Positions 17,224-26,468 are shown, counted from the stretch's first letter. The stretch: 64,000 bases of DNA from JANOYY01 sp043720395 (GCA_043720395.1 JAYSSR010000084.1:1-64000), one strand, 5' to 3'. A program made the numbers and translations. Notes: generated from the sequence alone by a model not told the origin.

Positions 17224-18384
17224 TCACAGGTAGTCGGGTCGGTGGTCGGAGTCGGCGCCGAGGCCCAGTTCGGGCCACACACCCGTCATCATGGACTCCA
17301 TGATTCCGTAGCCGACGGCGTCGCCTTCGCGCACCCGTATCGGTGTGTCGCGGAGCTGTCCGAGAAGTGGCAGGTGTTCGTCGTCCCAGCAGTTGGCGAT
17401 GTACTCGCCGTCGACCGTGCTGCGGCCGATCCACGAGCCGTGTTTGTGGCCCTCCCAGTTCCCGTAGCCGGCGGGTCTGAGGAAGAAGCCGCTATCGCCC
17501 AACGCCTCAACCTCGATGACGCGCTGCTCGCCCGAGTCCATGATGATTCGCAGCTCGCCTCCGATCACGAATCGGGTGCGCGAGTCATACGTCATCACCG
17601 GCTCGACCGATCGTATGCGCGCTTGGTTTCCATCCGCCTCGCCGATGTAGGCCGACGACGTTCCGATGCCTTCAGCAACATGCAAGGACACTTCGTAGTA
17701 GGTGCCATCGGGTCGCTGCAGGAACGCGGGCGTCCACTTGAATCCGCCGCGAAAGCCCTCGGGAGCCTGTGTGCGGACCGGAATGAGGTCGGACGGTGCC
17801 GCGCCGACCGCTTGACGGACACCCCAAGAGTGGTCACGGAACCCGAACCATTCGTCGGGACGTACCTCGTGAGTCGTGCCGTCGACGATCACGGTGCCCG
17901 AGACCCAGCCGCCCTGGTGGTAGCGCAGGACGTTGCTCGCGACGCGTCCCGTTCGTCGATCCCTGGTGAGGTTGCGGTCCTCGAAGAACGGGGGCAGTAC
18001 CCCGGACAGCACGAGGTCGAAGGAGATCGGTTGCGCGTCGTTCGGCTCAAGCACGAATCGCACCTCTTTCAGCCCCTCGACGATTTCATATCGCACGGGC
18101 CCGACCGCCATGTCTTCTGGTGCCGATCTCACCTCCCGGCTGCCCCGAACGATCCACTGCTCACAGCCGCGTGAGATTCCACCGAACCCGTCCATGATGC
18201 CTCGGTTGTGATACTTGCCGAGTCCGAAGTCGATTTGCAGCGTCCCGTCGATGCGGGCCAACGAGCCCCAGATCTTCTCCGTCCACGACAGGTCGCTCTC
18301 GGCAATTGTGGCGAACGTGTCGACGATCTGGTGGTTCATGCCTTCGTCGGCACCCCGCAGGGCCCCAATATCACTCATAGCCAT
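17224..18384 (-). CDS. AttH/CrtC-like protein, paralogue of 4225-5331
   Basis: A 386-residue protein with beta-rich segments and the motif WFGFRDHSWGVRQ, which matches WHGGRDRTFGVRK in the gene at 4.2 kb. The N-terminal part (LSWTEKIWGSLARIDGTLQI) differs from that paralogue. The fold assignment (two-lipocalin, carotenoid-hydratase-like) is tentative. The ATG at 18384 has AAGGAGG six bases upstream. A -10-like TACTAT is on the minus strand at 18415-18410, close to operator site 11, which it shares with the divergent amidohydrolase. Confidence 0.72.
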   Translation of the reverse strand: MAMSDIGALRGADEGMNHQIVDTFATIAESDLSWTEKIWGSLARIDGTLQIDFGLGKYHNRGIMDGFGGISRGCEQWIVRGSREVRSAPEDMAVGPVRYEIVEGLKEVRFVLEPNDAQPISFDLVLSGVLPPFFEDRNLTRDRRTGRVASNVLRYHQGGWVSGTVIVDGTTHEVRPDEWFGFRDHSWGVRQAVGAAPSDLIPVRTQAPEGFRGGFKWTPAFLQRPDGTYYEVSLHVAEGIGTSSAYIGEADGNQARIRSVEPVMTYDSRTRFVIGGELRIIMDSGEQRVIEVEALGDSGFFLRPAGYGNWEGHKHGSWIGRSTVDGEYIANCWDDEHLPLLGQLRDTPIRVREGDAVGYGIMESMMTGVWPELGLGADSDHRPDYL

Positions 18385-18429
18385 CACGGCCTCCTTGGGT
18401 CGGTGGTTGATAGTATTCGCTACCTAACT

Positions 18430-18445
18430 TCGACGTCGAAATCAA
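18430..18445. promoter_or_regulatory. operator candidate, site 11
   Basis: TCGACGTCGAAATCAA. It lies eight bases before the ATG of the plus-strand amidohydrolase and 15 bases from the minus-strand -10 box, between divergent genes. Confidence 0.66.
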
Positions 18446-18452
18446 CTGTTGA

Positions 18453-19445
18453 ATGGATGCGTCCGTGAGCACACCACCACCGCTGTCCGGCATCGTCGAC
18501 ACGATGATCGGTTTCCCCACGGACCCGAAGGTGCTCTACGCGACAATGCGCGAGCAGATGCTGCGCGATCAGGCGTCGAAGGACATGGTGATGCCCGCCG
18601 GCTACATGTTCAAGGATGTCCCACACGTGGAACCAGGCTCAGACGTTGACCCGGTTGCGGTGACGTTGACGGAGATGGACCGCTTCGGTGTCGAGGTCGG
18701 ACTCGTCAGCCTGGGCGCGGCACCCGAGGCGGTACAGCGTGCGCTCACAGCACATCCTGACCGGTTCGTCGCCTCGACCACCGTCGACCCAACTCGTGGC
18801 ATGGAGGGCATCCGCGACCTCGTGCGAGCTCACGAGCAGTGGAACGTTCGGGCCGTTTCGATCTTTCCGCACGGCGTGGTTCCGCAGACGCCGATCGACG
18901 CGCCGCTGATGTACCCGGTCTACGCGAAATGCGTCGAACTGGGCGTGCCGGTGTTCATCACGGTGGGCATCGCCGGGCCCCGTGTCCCGTCGATGTGCCA
19001 ACGGGTCGAACTACTCGATCAGGTGATGTACGACTTTCCCGAGCTCGTGGTCGTGATGCGCCACGGAGCCGAACCGTGGGTCGATTTGGCCGTCAAGCTG
19101 ATGCTCAAGTGGCCGAACCTCTACTACTCCACCTCGGCCTTTTCACCGAAGTACTACCCGCAGGCGATCATCGATTACGCCAACACGCGGGGCGCGGACA
19201 AGGTGCTCTACGGCGGATATTTCCCGATGGGCCTGACCCTCGAGCGCATCACCGCAGAGCTACGCGACGTGCCATTCAAGGACACGGTGTGGCCCAAGTT
19301 CCTCCACGAAAACGCGCGGAAGGTCCTCGGTCTGACGCACCGACGGCGAGGTTCGGACAGCGACGCTTCTGCAGCGCTAGCATTGCTAGCACTGGGCACC
19401 TTGAGGGAAGGCTTGCATGGCGACTCTGACCATCCGAGACGTTGA
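18453..19445 (+). CDS. amidohydrolase-2 family protein lacking the usual catalytic aspartate
   Basis: A 330-residue amidohydrolase-like TIM barrel (VEVGLVSLGAAPEAV, WNVRAVSIFPHG, VVVMRHGAEPW). The N-terminal metal-binding DxHxH is replaced by VDTMIGFP, and the usual GSDYPH is YGGYFPMG, so the metal-binding aspartate seems to be missing. Recognisable homology ends at RKVLGLTH; the last 30 residues are low complexity and run over the start of the antitoxin gene. The protein may be truncated or have a new tail where the toxin-antitoxin module is inserted. Confidence 0.75.
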   Translation: MDASVSTPPPLSGIVDTMIGFPTDPKVLYATMREQMLRDQASKDMVMPAGYMFKDVPHVEPGSDVDPVAVTLTEMDRFGVEVGLVSLGAAPEAVQRALTAHPDRFVASTTVDPTRGMEGIRDLVRAHEQWNVRAVSIFPHGVVPQTPIDAPLMYPVYAKCVELGVPVFITVGIAGPRVPSMCQRVELLDQVMYDFPELVVVMRHGAEPWVDLAVKLMLKWPNLYYSTSAFSPKYYPQAIIDYANTRGADKVLYGGYFPMGLTLERITAELRDVPFKDTVWPKFLHENARKVLGLTHRRRGSDSDASAALALLALGTLREGLHGDSDHPRR

Positions 19446-19659
19446 GGACGAACTTCGGTCTGCGCTGCGCCTCCGCGCCGCGCACCACGGGCGATCCATG
19501 GAAGCTGAGGTTCGCGAGATCCTCCGCGAGACACTTGCCAAGGCACCCGACGAGCAGAATCTCGGTAGCCGTATCCGACAGCGGTTTGCTGCGATCGGCG
19601 GCGCAGATGTTGCGCTCCCACCAAGGGACGAGCCGACACGCTCGGCTCAACTCAGTTGA
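19417..19659 (+). CDS. FitA/VapB-type ribbon-helix-helix antitoxin
   Basis: An 80-residue protein. Its N-terminal MATLTIRDVEDELRSALRLR and HGRSMEAEVREILRE match the FitA-type RHH/Arc fold, which binds DNA as a dimer and neutralises the toxin through its C-terminal tail. It starts inside the 3' end of the amidohydrolase frame, and its stop overlaps the TTG start of the toxin (TTGA). Such modules usually repress their own promoter. Confidence 0.9.
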   Translation: MATLTIRDVEDELRSALRLRAAHHGRSMEAEVREILRETLAKAPDEQNLGSRIRQRFAAIGGADVALPPRDEPTRSAQLS

Positions 19660-20081
19660 ACGTCCTCGACACGAACGTGATCTCTGAATTGATCCGTCCG
19701 GCTCCTAACGAGAGCGTTGTCGGATGGGTTGACCGACAGCGATCAAGCCAGACGTACATCACGTCCATAACTCTGGCCGAGCTGCTCTACGGCGTTGGCC
19801 GACTTCCAGACGGCCGCCGAAAACGTAACCTCGCGGAACAGATTGAGGCAATGGTGAACGATGACTTCGACGGTCGAGTTCTTGCCTTCGACGAAACCGC
19901 TGCGGTCCACTACGCCGATATCGTTATCCAGCGCGAGCGTCTTGGGCGGCCCATCGGCATGGCTGACGCACAGATTGCTGCCATCTGTCGCAGTCACGGC
20001 TCCTCGATCGCGACACGAAACGTTGACGACTTCACGGACACTTCCGTCACCATTGTCAATCCCTGGGAACCAGAAATCTGA
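19656..20081 (+). CDS. PIN-domain toxin (FitB/VapC type)
   Basis: A 141-residue PIN-domain ribonuclease. The acidic residues expected for the active site are present: D in LDTNVISE near residue 5, E in LAELLYG near 45, D in MADAQIA near 106 and D in RNVDDF near 125. The start is TTG at 19656, overlapping the antitoxin stop. It likely cleaves RNA when the antitoxin is degraded. It ends 11 bp before the convergent acyl-CoA ligase stop. Confidence 0.92.
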   Translation: MNVLDTNVISELIRPAPNESVVGWVDRQRSSQTYITSITLAELLYGVGRLPDGRRKRNLAEQIEAMVNDDFDGRVLAFDETAAVHYADIVIQRERLGRPIGMADAQIAAICRSHGSSIATRNVDDFTDTSVTIVNPWEPEI

Positions 20082-20091
20082 CCGCTCGTTC

Positions 20092-21657
20092 TTACTCCAT
20101 GCGAATTGCAGCGCGCCTGCGGAGTTCGTTCTTTTCTACTTTTCCAGTCGCGTTCAGGGGCAGCGCGTCGATGATCTCCACTCGGCGCGGGGCCTTGTAG
20201 TTGGCCATCTGCTCACGGGACCACGAGATGATCTCGTCCGCAGTCGTCGCCGAACCCGAACGCATCACGACGAAGGCCATGCCGACCTCACCGAGGCGCT
20301 GGTCAGGAATGCCGATCACGGCTGCCTGCTGGATATCGGGGTGCCGGACCAGGGAGTTCTCGATCTCTGCCGGGTAGGCATTAAACCCGCCGACGATGAA
20401 CATGTCCTTCACGCGGCCCACGATGCGCAGGTTGCCGTCCGGGTCGAGGGTGCCGATATCGCCAGTTCGCAGCCATCCGTCGGGGGACAGGACCTGCGCA
20501 GTCGCAGTCGGGTCATCGAGGTAGTACGCCATCATGCTGGCGCTGCGAAGCAGGATTTCGCCCGGCTCCCCATCTGCTATGTCGTGCCCTTCGCGATCGA
20601 TGAGTCGTAGCTCGAACCCAGGGCGCGGACGCCCTACGGTCGTCGCGATGACTTCGGCGGAGTCAGTCAACGACGTTGAGGTTGCCGTTCCCGCTTCGGT
20701 CAGGCCGTAGCCGACGAAGACCTTCGTGAACGGCAACTCGGCGGTAACGCGACAGACGAGCTGCACCGGGATGTCTGCGGCACCGGTGACCGCGGTGCGC
20801 AGCGTCGACAGATCGTAATTCGCTCGCTCCGGGTGATCCAGGATCGACTGGTAGATCGTGGGGGCTCCGGGGAGCACGGTGACGCGTTCGGCGGCGACGC
20901 GGCCGAGCACTCGATCAACGGAAAAGACCGGCTCGGGCAGCATCGTGGCACCAGCGGCCACGCAGGCGAGGATGCCCGCCTTCAACCCGAACATGTGGAA
21001 GTACAGGTTGACCATCAGGTAGCGGTCGCCGACCGTCAGCCCGGTCATCGTCACCCAGTCCCGCGCCACGTTCAGGGTGCTGCGGTGGGTTTGCACGACG
21101 CCCTTCGGCGTACCGGTCGTGCCCGATGTGAACATGATGTCGGCGACGTCGGTGTCGGTTACCCGCGAAGCACGAGCGTCGGCCGCCGCCAAATCGTCGT
21201 CGGACGGTGTGCCGATGAAATCACTCCACGCAGCGGTGCCTCCGTGCGATGGTCCGGCGAGAACGATCACGGTTTGCAGATTCACCAGTTCGACGCCGGT
21301 GTCTCGGAGGGCAGAGACGTAGTTCGTTCCGAGGAAGTCGGTGACCGTGACGAGGACCCGTGCGCGGCTCCGCTCGAGGATCTCGGCTGCCTCAATGCCT
21401 TTGAACCGAGTGTTGATCGGCACGAGCGCCGCGCCCGCAGAAGACAGGCCGAAGTAGGACGTCACCCACGCCGCGGAGTTTGGCGCCCAGATCGCGACAC
21501 GGTCGCCCGGTTCAACGCCGGAGCGCACCAGGGAGGCGGCGAATCGCCGCACGGCCTGGTGCAACTGGGCATAGGTCAGTCGAGTGTCTCCGTCGACGAT
21601 TGCCTCGACGTCGCCGAACCTCTCGGCCGCGCCGCGGAGGAGCGCAGGGATCGTCAT
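20092..21657 (-). CDS. FadD3-like acyl-CoA synthetase (AMP-forming)
   Basis: A 521-residue ANL-superfamily ligase. Motifs: FTSGTTGTPKGVV (P-loop), YGLTEAG, TGDIG, GRVKDMFIVGGFNAYP and the C-terminal lysine region NATGKVEKNE. The N-terminal half (GVEPGDRVAIWAPNSAAWV, PINTRFKGIEAAEIL) closely resembles mycobacterial FadD3, which activates the steroid-ring remnant HIP; from memory and by eye, so substrate identity is inference. It lies 25 bp downstream of an amidohydrolase in one minus-strand operon under operator site 12. Confidence 0.9.
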   Translation of the reverse strand: MTIPALLRGAAERFGDVEAIVDGDTRLTYAQLHQAVRRFAASLVRSGVEPGDRVAIWAPNSAAWVTSYFGLSSAGAALVPINTRFKGIEAAEILERSRARVLVTVTDFLGTNYVSALRDTGVELVNLQTVIVLAGPSHGGTAAWSDFIGTPSDDDLAAADARASRVTDTDVADIMFTSGTTGTPKGVVQTHRSTLNVARDWVTMTGLTVGDRYLMVNLYFHMFGLKAGILACVAAGATMLPEPVFSVDRVLGRVAAERVTVLPGAPTIYQSILDHPERANYDLSTLRTAVTGAADIPVQLVCRVTAELPFTKVFVGYGLTEAGTATSTSLTDSAEVIATTVGRPRPGFELRLIDREGHDIADGEPGEILLRSASMMAYYLDDPTATAQVLSPDGWLRTGDIGTLDPDGNLRIVGRVKDMFIVGGFNAYPAEIENSLVRHPDIQQAAVIGIPDQRLGEVGMAFVVMRSGSATTADEIISWSREQMANYKAPRRVEIIDALPLNATGKVEKNELRRRAAIRME

Positions 21658-21682
21658 CGGCGTCGCAGACTGCTCGAACTAT

Positions 21683-22864
21683 TCAGACAGAGGCGTGGGC
21701 GTCGACGTTCATGAGGCGGGCAAGGTTGCCGCCCATGATCTTGTTCTGCAGCGCTTCGGGGAGATGCTTCAGGCCCTCCACGTAGCTGCGTGGCTCGGCA
21801 AGACCTTCCGGGTGCGGATAGTCGGAGCCGAACAGGACACGGTCCTCGCCGATCAGTTCTGCAAGTGCGCCCAGATCTTCCTCCCAGAACGGGCTCACGT
21901 GGACCTGGCGCTTGATCACGTCGATGGGGTTCTCGTCGAACTGCTCGGGCATCTTCTTGTAGAGGTCCTTGAGCGTCTTCATGAGCGGCGCGACCCACGA
22001 GCTGCCGTTCTCGATGACGGCCAGCTTCAGCGTCGGGAACCGCGAGAGTGCGCCGTGCATCACCATCGAGGCAATTGCATCCTCGACCGGACGCCACATG
22101 GAGATCATCGGGAACGCGCTTCCCTTGAACGGCAGCATCTCACCGTCGCCACCGGTCCAGTCGTTGGCGTAACGGCTGTAGCCGCTGTCAGAGGAATGCA
22201 TTGCGACGAGAATGTCGTGCTCGACCACCCTCGCCCAGAACGGGTCGAACTCTTCGAGCGCGAACGACCGTGTGCCGCGTAGGCCGGGCACGGGAGCGGG
22301 GCGGATGAGCACTACCTTTGCGCCGCGCGCAACGACCCAATCCAGTTCCTCGATCGCCTTTTCGACGATCGGCAGCGTGATGACCGGCGTCGAGAAGATC
22401 CGGTCGGCGTAGTTGAACTTCCATGTCTCGTACATCCACTCGTTCAGCGCGTGGATCGCAGCGTGCATCGCGTCGGGATCGTCTCGCATGCGCTCTTCAA
22501 GCAAGCTGGCCAGAGTTGGGAACATGAGGGTTCGCTCCAGGCCCTGCTCATCCATCAGCTCAAGGCGCGATACGGGCTCTCGAAACGCGGGGATCGACTT
22601 GATCGGCGTACCGAAGATCTCCCGTCGGCTCTTGCCTTCAGGATTGCCCTTCCGGTAGTACTCCTCCTGAGCGCCGGGGCGAGCGACCACGCTGAACGTG
22701 GGGTTCGGGATGTACTCGCTGATCCGGCCCTTCACGGCAATTTTGGTGCGACCGTCGACCTCGACGTATTTGATGAGGCCCTTATAGCGCTCAGGCAGGA
22801 ACTTGGTGAAAGCCTCCTGGGTTTCGTACATGTGGTTGTCGGCGTCGAAAATCGAGACGTGCAT
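21683..22864 (-). CDS. amidohydrolase-2 family protein
   Basis: A 393-residue metal-dependent hydrolase with N-terminal FDADNHMYE, a histidine in ILVAMHSSD, ENGSSWV and the catalytic FGSDYPHPEG. It is similar along its whole length to the protein at 25236-26417 (FDFDNHYYE, MDEQGLAGTLLFPT, LGSDWPHAEG). AAGGGG precedes the ATG by ten bases, and a -10-like TATTCT is on the minus strand at 22911-22906 next to operator site 12. First gene of an operon with the FadD3-like ligase. Confidence 0.9.
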   Translation of the reverse strand: MHVSIFDADNHMYETQEAFTKFLPERYKGLIKYVEVDGRTKIAVKGRISEYIPNPTFSVVARPGAQEEYYRKGNPEGKSRREIFGTPIKSIPAFREPVSRLELMDEQGLERTLMFPTLASLLEERMRDDPDAMHAAIHALNEWMYETWKFNYADRIFSTPVITLPIVEKAIEELDWVVARGAKVVLIRPAPVPGLRGTRSFALEEFDPFWARVVEHDILVAMHSSDSGYSRYANDWTGGDGEMLPFKGSAFPMISMWRPVEDAIASMVMHGALSRFPTLKLAVIENGSSWVAPLMKTLKDLYKKMPEQFDENPIDVIKRQVHVSPFWEEDLGALAELIGEDRVLFGSDYPHPEGLAEPRSYVEGLKHLPEALQNKIMGGNLARLMNVDAHASV

Positions 22865-22905
22865 GTCGGGCCCCTTTCGGTTTGGGCAGCTGGTGCTGGT
22901 GAGAG

Positions 22906-22934
22906 AGAATACTTGGAACTGACGTCGATATCAA
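22906..22934 (-). promoter_or_regulatory. operator candidate, site 12, with -10 box
   Basis: CTGACGTCGATATCAA at 22919-22934 and minus-strand -10-like TATTCT at 22911-22906, for the amidohydrolase/FadD3-like operon. Confidence 0.68.
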
Positions 22935-22961
22935 AAGTCGGACGTAGGTGTGCGACGAACC

Positions 22962-24128
22962 TTAGGCTCGCGGGAGTTTGAGCAGCTGGCGTCCGATCAG
23001 GCCTCGCATGATCTCCGACGCACCGCCGGACACCGTGAGGGCGCGACTCCAGAGGAAGTTGTGGTGCCATCGGTCGGCAACCGCATGGCCGCTCGGGTCG
23101 ATCGACGCGGAGTTGCCGATGATCTGGAGCGCCAGTTCGCACAACGCGACGTTGGTCTCGGTGTAGGCCAGTTTGGCGACGGGACCGTCGCTCGGGTGCT
23201 CGTTGTCGACAAGTATCCGATCGACGGTGTCGCGCACGATCAGTTTCACTTCCTCGACGCGGGCTCGGGCAACCGCGAGCTCGGCCTGCACGTCTTCGTG
23301 GGAGAGGGCGGTGGTGCCGTCGGGTAGGCGGGCTGCTGCGGCCAGCGCGACGAGGTCCTGGAAGAGTCGTTCGAGTTGCACGGCGTTCGCTCCGACGAAC
23401 GCGCGCTCCGACGCGAGCCCGGAGGTTATGACCTTCCAGCCGCCGTTCACTTCCCCTAACACGTGCTCGGGACCGACGCGCACGTCGTCGAGGAACACCT
23501 CGCAGAACTCGGCGTGTCCGGTCATCTCGCGGATCGGTCGGATGTCGATCCCGGGGAGATCCATCGGGATGATGAACGCGGTGATCCCGGCGTGGCGGTC
23601 GACGTTGGGATCCGTGCGGGCGAGCAGCGTCCCCATATCGGACCACTGTGCGTCGGTGCTCCAGATCTTCTGTCCGGTCACGAGGAAGCCGTCGCCGTCG
23701 GGCTCGGCGCGCGTGCGTAGCGACGCGAGGTCGCTGCCGGCGTCAGGCTCGCTGAACAGCTGGCACCAGATGTGCTCGCCATCGCGGATCTTCGGGAGCA
23801 GCGTCCGCTTCTGCTCGTCAGTGCCGAATTCGATGACCGTGTGAGCGGCCAGCATGACCTGATCGAGCGGGCGGTACGCATCGCCGAGGATCAGTTCCTC
23901 CATGAGGACGAGGTCGAGGATCGCGGCATGGTCGGCCCGCCCACCCCACTCCACGGGCCAGCCTGCGCCGAGATACCCGACCTCGTAGAGCGAGCGCAGC
24001 CAGTTGCGAATGGACCGTTCTTCATCGGCGTCGTGGGGGACCCGTACCCCCTCGCGTTCCATGCGCACGGCGTGTTCGGCGATGTAGGCGCGGACCTCGC
24101 CGCGGTAGGCGTCGATGTCAGCGGGCAA
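22962..24128 (-). CDS. acyl-CoA dehydrogenase (larger partner of an adjacent pair)
   Basis: A 388-residue ACAD. N-terminal helical domain with YEVGYLGAGWPVEWGG, the FAD-binding middle segment WCQLFSEPDAGSDLA and GQKIWSTDAQ, and a C-terminal VSGGASEIMRGLIGRQLL. The start is taken as TTG at 24128, which overlaps the upstream ACAD stop by 11 bases; no ATG in frame fits the fold better. Side-by-side ACADs in steroid-degrading actinobacteria form mixed tetramers (FadE28/29, FadE26/27), and this arrangement fits. The last residues are KLPRA. Confidence 0.87.
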   Translation of the reverse strand: MPADIDAYRGEVRAYIAEHAVRMEREGVRVPHDADEERSIRNWLRSLYEVGYLGAGWPVEWGGRADHAAILDLVLMEELILGDAYRPLDQVMLAAHTVIEFGTDEQKRTLLPKIRDGEHIWCQLFSEPDAGSDLASLRTRAEPDGDGFLVTGQKIWSTDAQWSDMGTLLARTDPNVDRHAGITAFIIPMDLPGIDIRPIREMTGHAEFCEVFLDDVRVGPEHVLGEVNGGWKVITSGLASERAFVGANAVQLERLFQDLVALAAAARLPDGTTALSHEDVQAELAVARARVEEVKLIVRDTVDRILVDNEHPSDGPVAKLAYTETNVALCELALQIIGNSASIDPSGHAVADRWHHNFLWSRALTVSGGASEIMRGLIGRQLLKLPRA

Positions 24129-25122
24129 CGGTCCAGCCCTCCAGTTCGGCGAGTGTGCGAGTCGCGGCCCGCGGGTTCGCTGCGAGGCGAGCGTCTTGGT
24201 GGACGCGTCGCTCGTAATGGTGGAGTCCGTACTCCCAGGTGAACCCAATGCCACCGGTGAGCTGGACGAGATCGTGGAGGATGTGAAGCGCACCGGAGCT
24301 GACGCTGACTTGGGCCATCGCGACATGGCGGGCAGCGTCGGGTGAGCCGGTCACCATCAGACGCCCCGCTTCGGCAACGAGCAGCGACATGCCGCGCGCC
24401 CGAACGGTGTGGTCGACGAGGCGGTGCTGCACGGCTTGATACCCGCCGATCGGACGCCCGAACGCGATTCGTTCGGCGGCATAGGCCGTCGTGCGATCGA
24501 GCATTCGTTGGACGCAGCCCACGGCGTCGGCGACAAGCAGCAGGCCGTGGAGGTCCGTCGCAGCGGGCACTGGTGGAAGGCGCTGAACGTTGGCGAGGTC
24601 AACGGTGACGTCGACGCAGGTGCGGCTCCCATCGAAGTGGTGAGCCGAGGCGTCGGTCGACCACGACCCGGATTCGTGCAGCAGGAACTCTCCGTTGCGC
24701 TGATCGACGAGGAGGAGCGCGTCCGTGGCGTCGGCCCCGTCGACGATGTAGGCGGTGGTGCCGTCGTTCGCAAGACGCCCGAAGCCGCACGTGCGGGTGC
24801 CGCGTACGAGATCGTCTACGAGCTCGGAAGCGACCGGGTCATCCGCGCTTGCTAGGGCGTGGGCAGCCGCTGTGATCCCGGCGAACGGGGCCGAGTGCAG
24901 TGCAGCGCCAAGCTCGACGGCCACCGCGATCGCAGCATCGGCGCGGAGTCCGAACCCGCCGCGATGCTCCGCCACGCAGAACCCGGCGAGCCCAAGTTCG
25001 GCGAGAGCGGGCCAGGACTTCGACCAGTCGAGGTCCGGTTCGGGAATCGAGTCGTCGACCCGGAGGATTCCTCGCACCGCAGCGCGAAGTTGCCGGAGTT
25101 CGTCGTCGGTCTCGGTGCTCAT
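24118..25122 (-). CDS. acyl-CoA dehydrogenase (smaller partner of an adjacent pair)
   Basis: A 334-residue ACAD-like protein, shorter than a stand-alone enzyme. The N-terminus (DLDWSKSWPALAELGLAGFC, AEHRGGFGL) and C-terminal FGRPIGGYQAVQHRL and LTGGIGFTWEYGLHHYERR are typical of the partner subunits in heterotetrameric ACADs. AAGGAG lies close before the ATG at 25122. It overlaps its partner downstream. The pair lies between two amidohydrolase genes and is transcribed away from operator site 13. Confidence 0.87.
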   Translation of the reverse strand: MSTETDDELRQLRAAVRGILRVDDSIPEPDLDWSKSWPALAELGLAGFCVAEHRGGFGLRADAAIAVAVELGAALHSAPFAGITAAAHALASADDPVASELVDDLVRGTRTCGFGRLANDGTTAYIVDGADATDALLLVDQRNGEFLLHESGSWSTDASAHHFDGSRTCVDVTVDLANVQRLPPVPAATDLHGLLLVADAVGCVQRMLDRTTAYAAERIAFGRPIGGYQAVQHRLVDHTVRARGMSLLVAEAGRLMVTGSPDAARHVAMAQVSVSSGALHILHDLVQLTGGIGFTWEYGLHHYERRVHQDARLAANPRAATRTLAELEGWTVAR

Positions 25123-25200
25123 GGTCTCCTTGCGTGGTGTCGTTGGTTCGTACGTCGGCATCAAGTGTGGGCCGGTCGGATGGGGAGCGTCAAGACAGTT

Positions 25201-25229
25201 TTGATATCGAGGTCGAAATCGAATATTCT
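25201..25229 (+). promoter_or_regulatory. operator candidate, site 13, with -10 box
   Basis: TTGATATCGAGGTCGA at 25201-25216 and -10-like TATTCT at 25224-25229, six bases before the GTG of the amidohydrolase. Confidence 0.7.
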
Positions 25230-25235
25230 AAAAAC

Positions 25236-26417
25236 GTGGCCAACGATCCGTGGATCTTCGATTTCGACAACCACTACTACGAGGCAGAGGACGCGTTCAC
25301 GAGATACCAGGATCGCAGTCTTCGCAACCGAGGTGTGCGCTGGGCCGACATCGACGGGAAACGTCGACTGCTCGTCGGCGGAGCGATCAACTCCTACATC
25401 GCCAACCCCGTCTTCGATCCGGTTGCCAAGCCCGGAGCGCTGTTCGATTGGTACCGGGGGAACCCGAACAAGCATCACCTGAAGGACGCGTTCGGTGAGC
25501 TTGAGCCGATCCGACCGTCGTACCGCGACCGCGATGCACGACTGGTGGCGATGGACGAGCAGGGCCTTGCCGGGACGCTGCTGTTCCCAACTCTCGGCGT
25601 GGGGATCGAGGATGCACTGAAGAGTGATCCGGAGGCCTGCAGCACGGTGTTCGAGGCGTTCAACCGCTGGCTTGCCGACGACTGGGGGTATGCCTACCAA
25701 GGTCGGATCTTCGCTGTGCCGTACATCCCGCTGCTCGACCCCGTCGCAGCCGTTGTCGAACTGCGGCGTGTGCTCGACGCGGGAGCGGTCGCGGTGAACG
25801 TCCGCAATGCACCCGTCCCGGTGCCAGGCGGATATCGCTCGCCGTTCGATCCCATCTACGACGGTTTTTGGGGTCTTGTCGCTGAAGCTGGTGTGCCGGT
25901 TGCTGCACACGCCGGGGTCGAGGGCTACGACGCCATCGTGCAGATGTGGGAGCCCGGCGACGGCGAAAGTTCGCTGTTCCGCTCGCCGTTGCGCGGGATC
26001 GTGACCAAGGGGAGGGCGGTGTCGGACTTCTTCGGTGCCGCCATCTGCCACCGAATCTTCGAGCGCTTTCCGACGCTCCGTATGGCATCGGTGGAGAACG
26101 GCGCTTTCTGGGTGCACGACCTGCTTCACCGCCTCGACGATGCGGCCAATCGCAACCCCGGCTACTTCGCGCAACATCCACGCGAGATGTTCGGCGAACA
26201 CATCTGGATCACACCCTTTTGGGAAGACCACGTCGACGAACTACTTGCGGACGTCCGCCTCGACCGCCTCCTGCTCGGATCGGACTGGCCCCATGCCGAG
26301 GGCGTGCGTCAGCCGTCCGACTTCCTCACGGAATCGCTGGCCGGGTTCTCGGACGACGATGTGCGTCGTATCGGACGCGACAACGCCCTCGAAGTCCTCA
26401 ACGTTTCGTTGGGCTGA
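25236..26417 (+). CDS. amidohydrolase-2 family protein, paralogue of 21683-22864
   Basis: A 393-residue protein with FDFDNHYYEAEDAF at the N-terminus, histidine in VAAHAGVEG, ENGAFWV and LGSDWPHAEG. GTG at 25236 is used because a TATTCT -10 box ends six bases earlier, the spacing of a leaderless transcript. It is divergent from the ACAD pair and convergent with the ligase at 26471. It probably acts in the same pathway as its paralogue. Confidence 0.9.
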   Translation: MANDPWIFDFDNHYYEAEDAFTRYQDRSLRNRGVRWADIDGKRRLLVGGAINSYIANPVFDPVAKPGALFDWYRGNPNKHHLKDAFGELEPIRPSYRDRDARLVAMDEQGLAGTLLFPTLGVGIEDALKSDPEACSTVFEAFNRWLADDWGYAYQGRIFAVPYIPLLDPVAAVVELRRVLDAGAVAVNVRNAPVPVPGGYRSPFDPIYDGFWGLVAEAGVPVAAHAGVEGYDAIVQMWEPGDGESSLFRSPLRGIVTKGRAVSDFFGAAICHRIFERFPTLRMASVENGAFWVHDLLHRLDDAANRNPGYFAQHPREMFGEHIWITPFWEDHVDELLADVRLDRLLLGSDWPHAEGVRQPSDFLTESLAGFSDDDVRRIGRDNALEVLNVSLG

Positions 26418-26429
26418 GCGCTGCTGGCT

Positions 26430-26468
26430 GCGTGCGAATTGTCGCTCCGAGAGCGGATGTTCGCACGC
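26430..26468. terminator. nested hairpin between convergent genes
   Basis: Outer arms GCGTGCGAA (26430-26438) and TTCGCACGC (26460-26468) are perfectly complementary. Inside is CGCTC-CGA-GAGCG (26443-26455). The symmetric structure between two stop codons fits a bidirectional terminator, although there is no T run. Confidence 0.6.
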
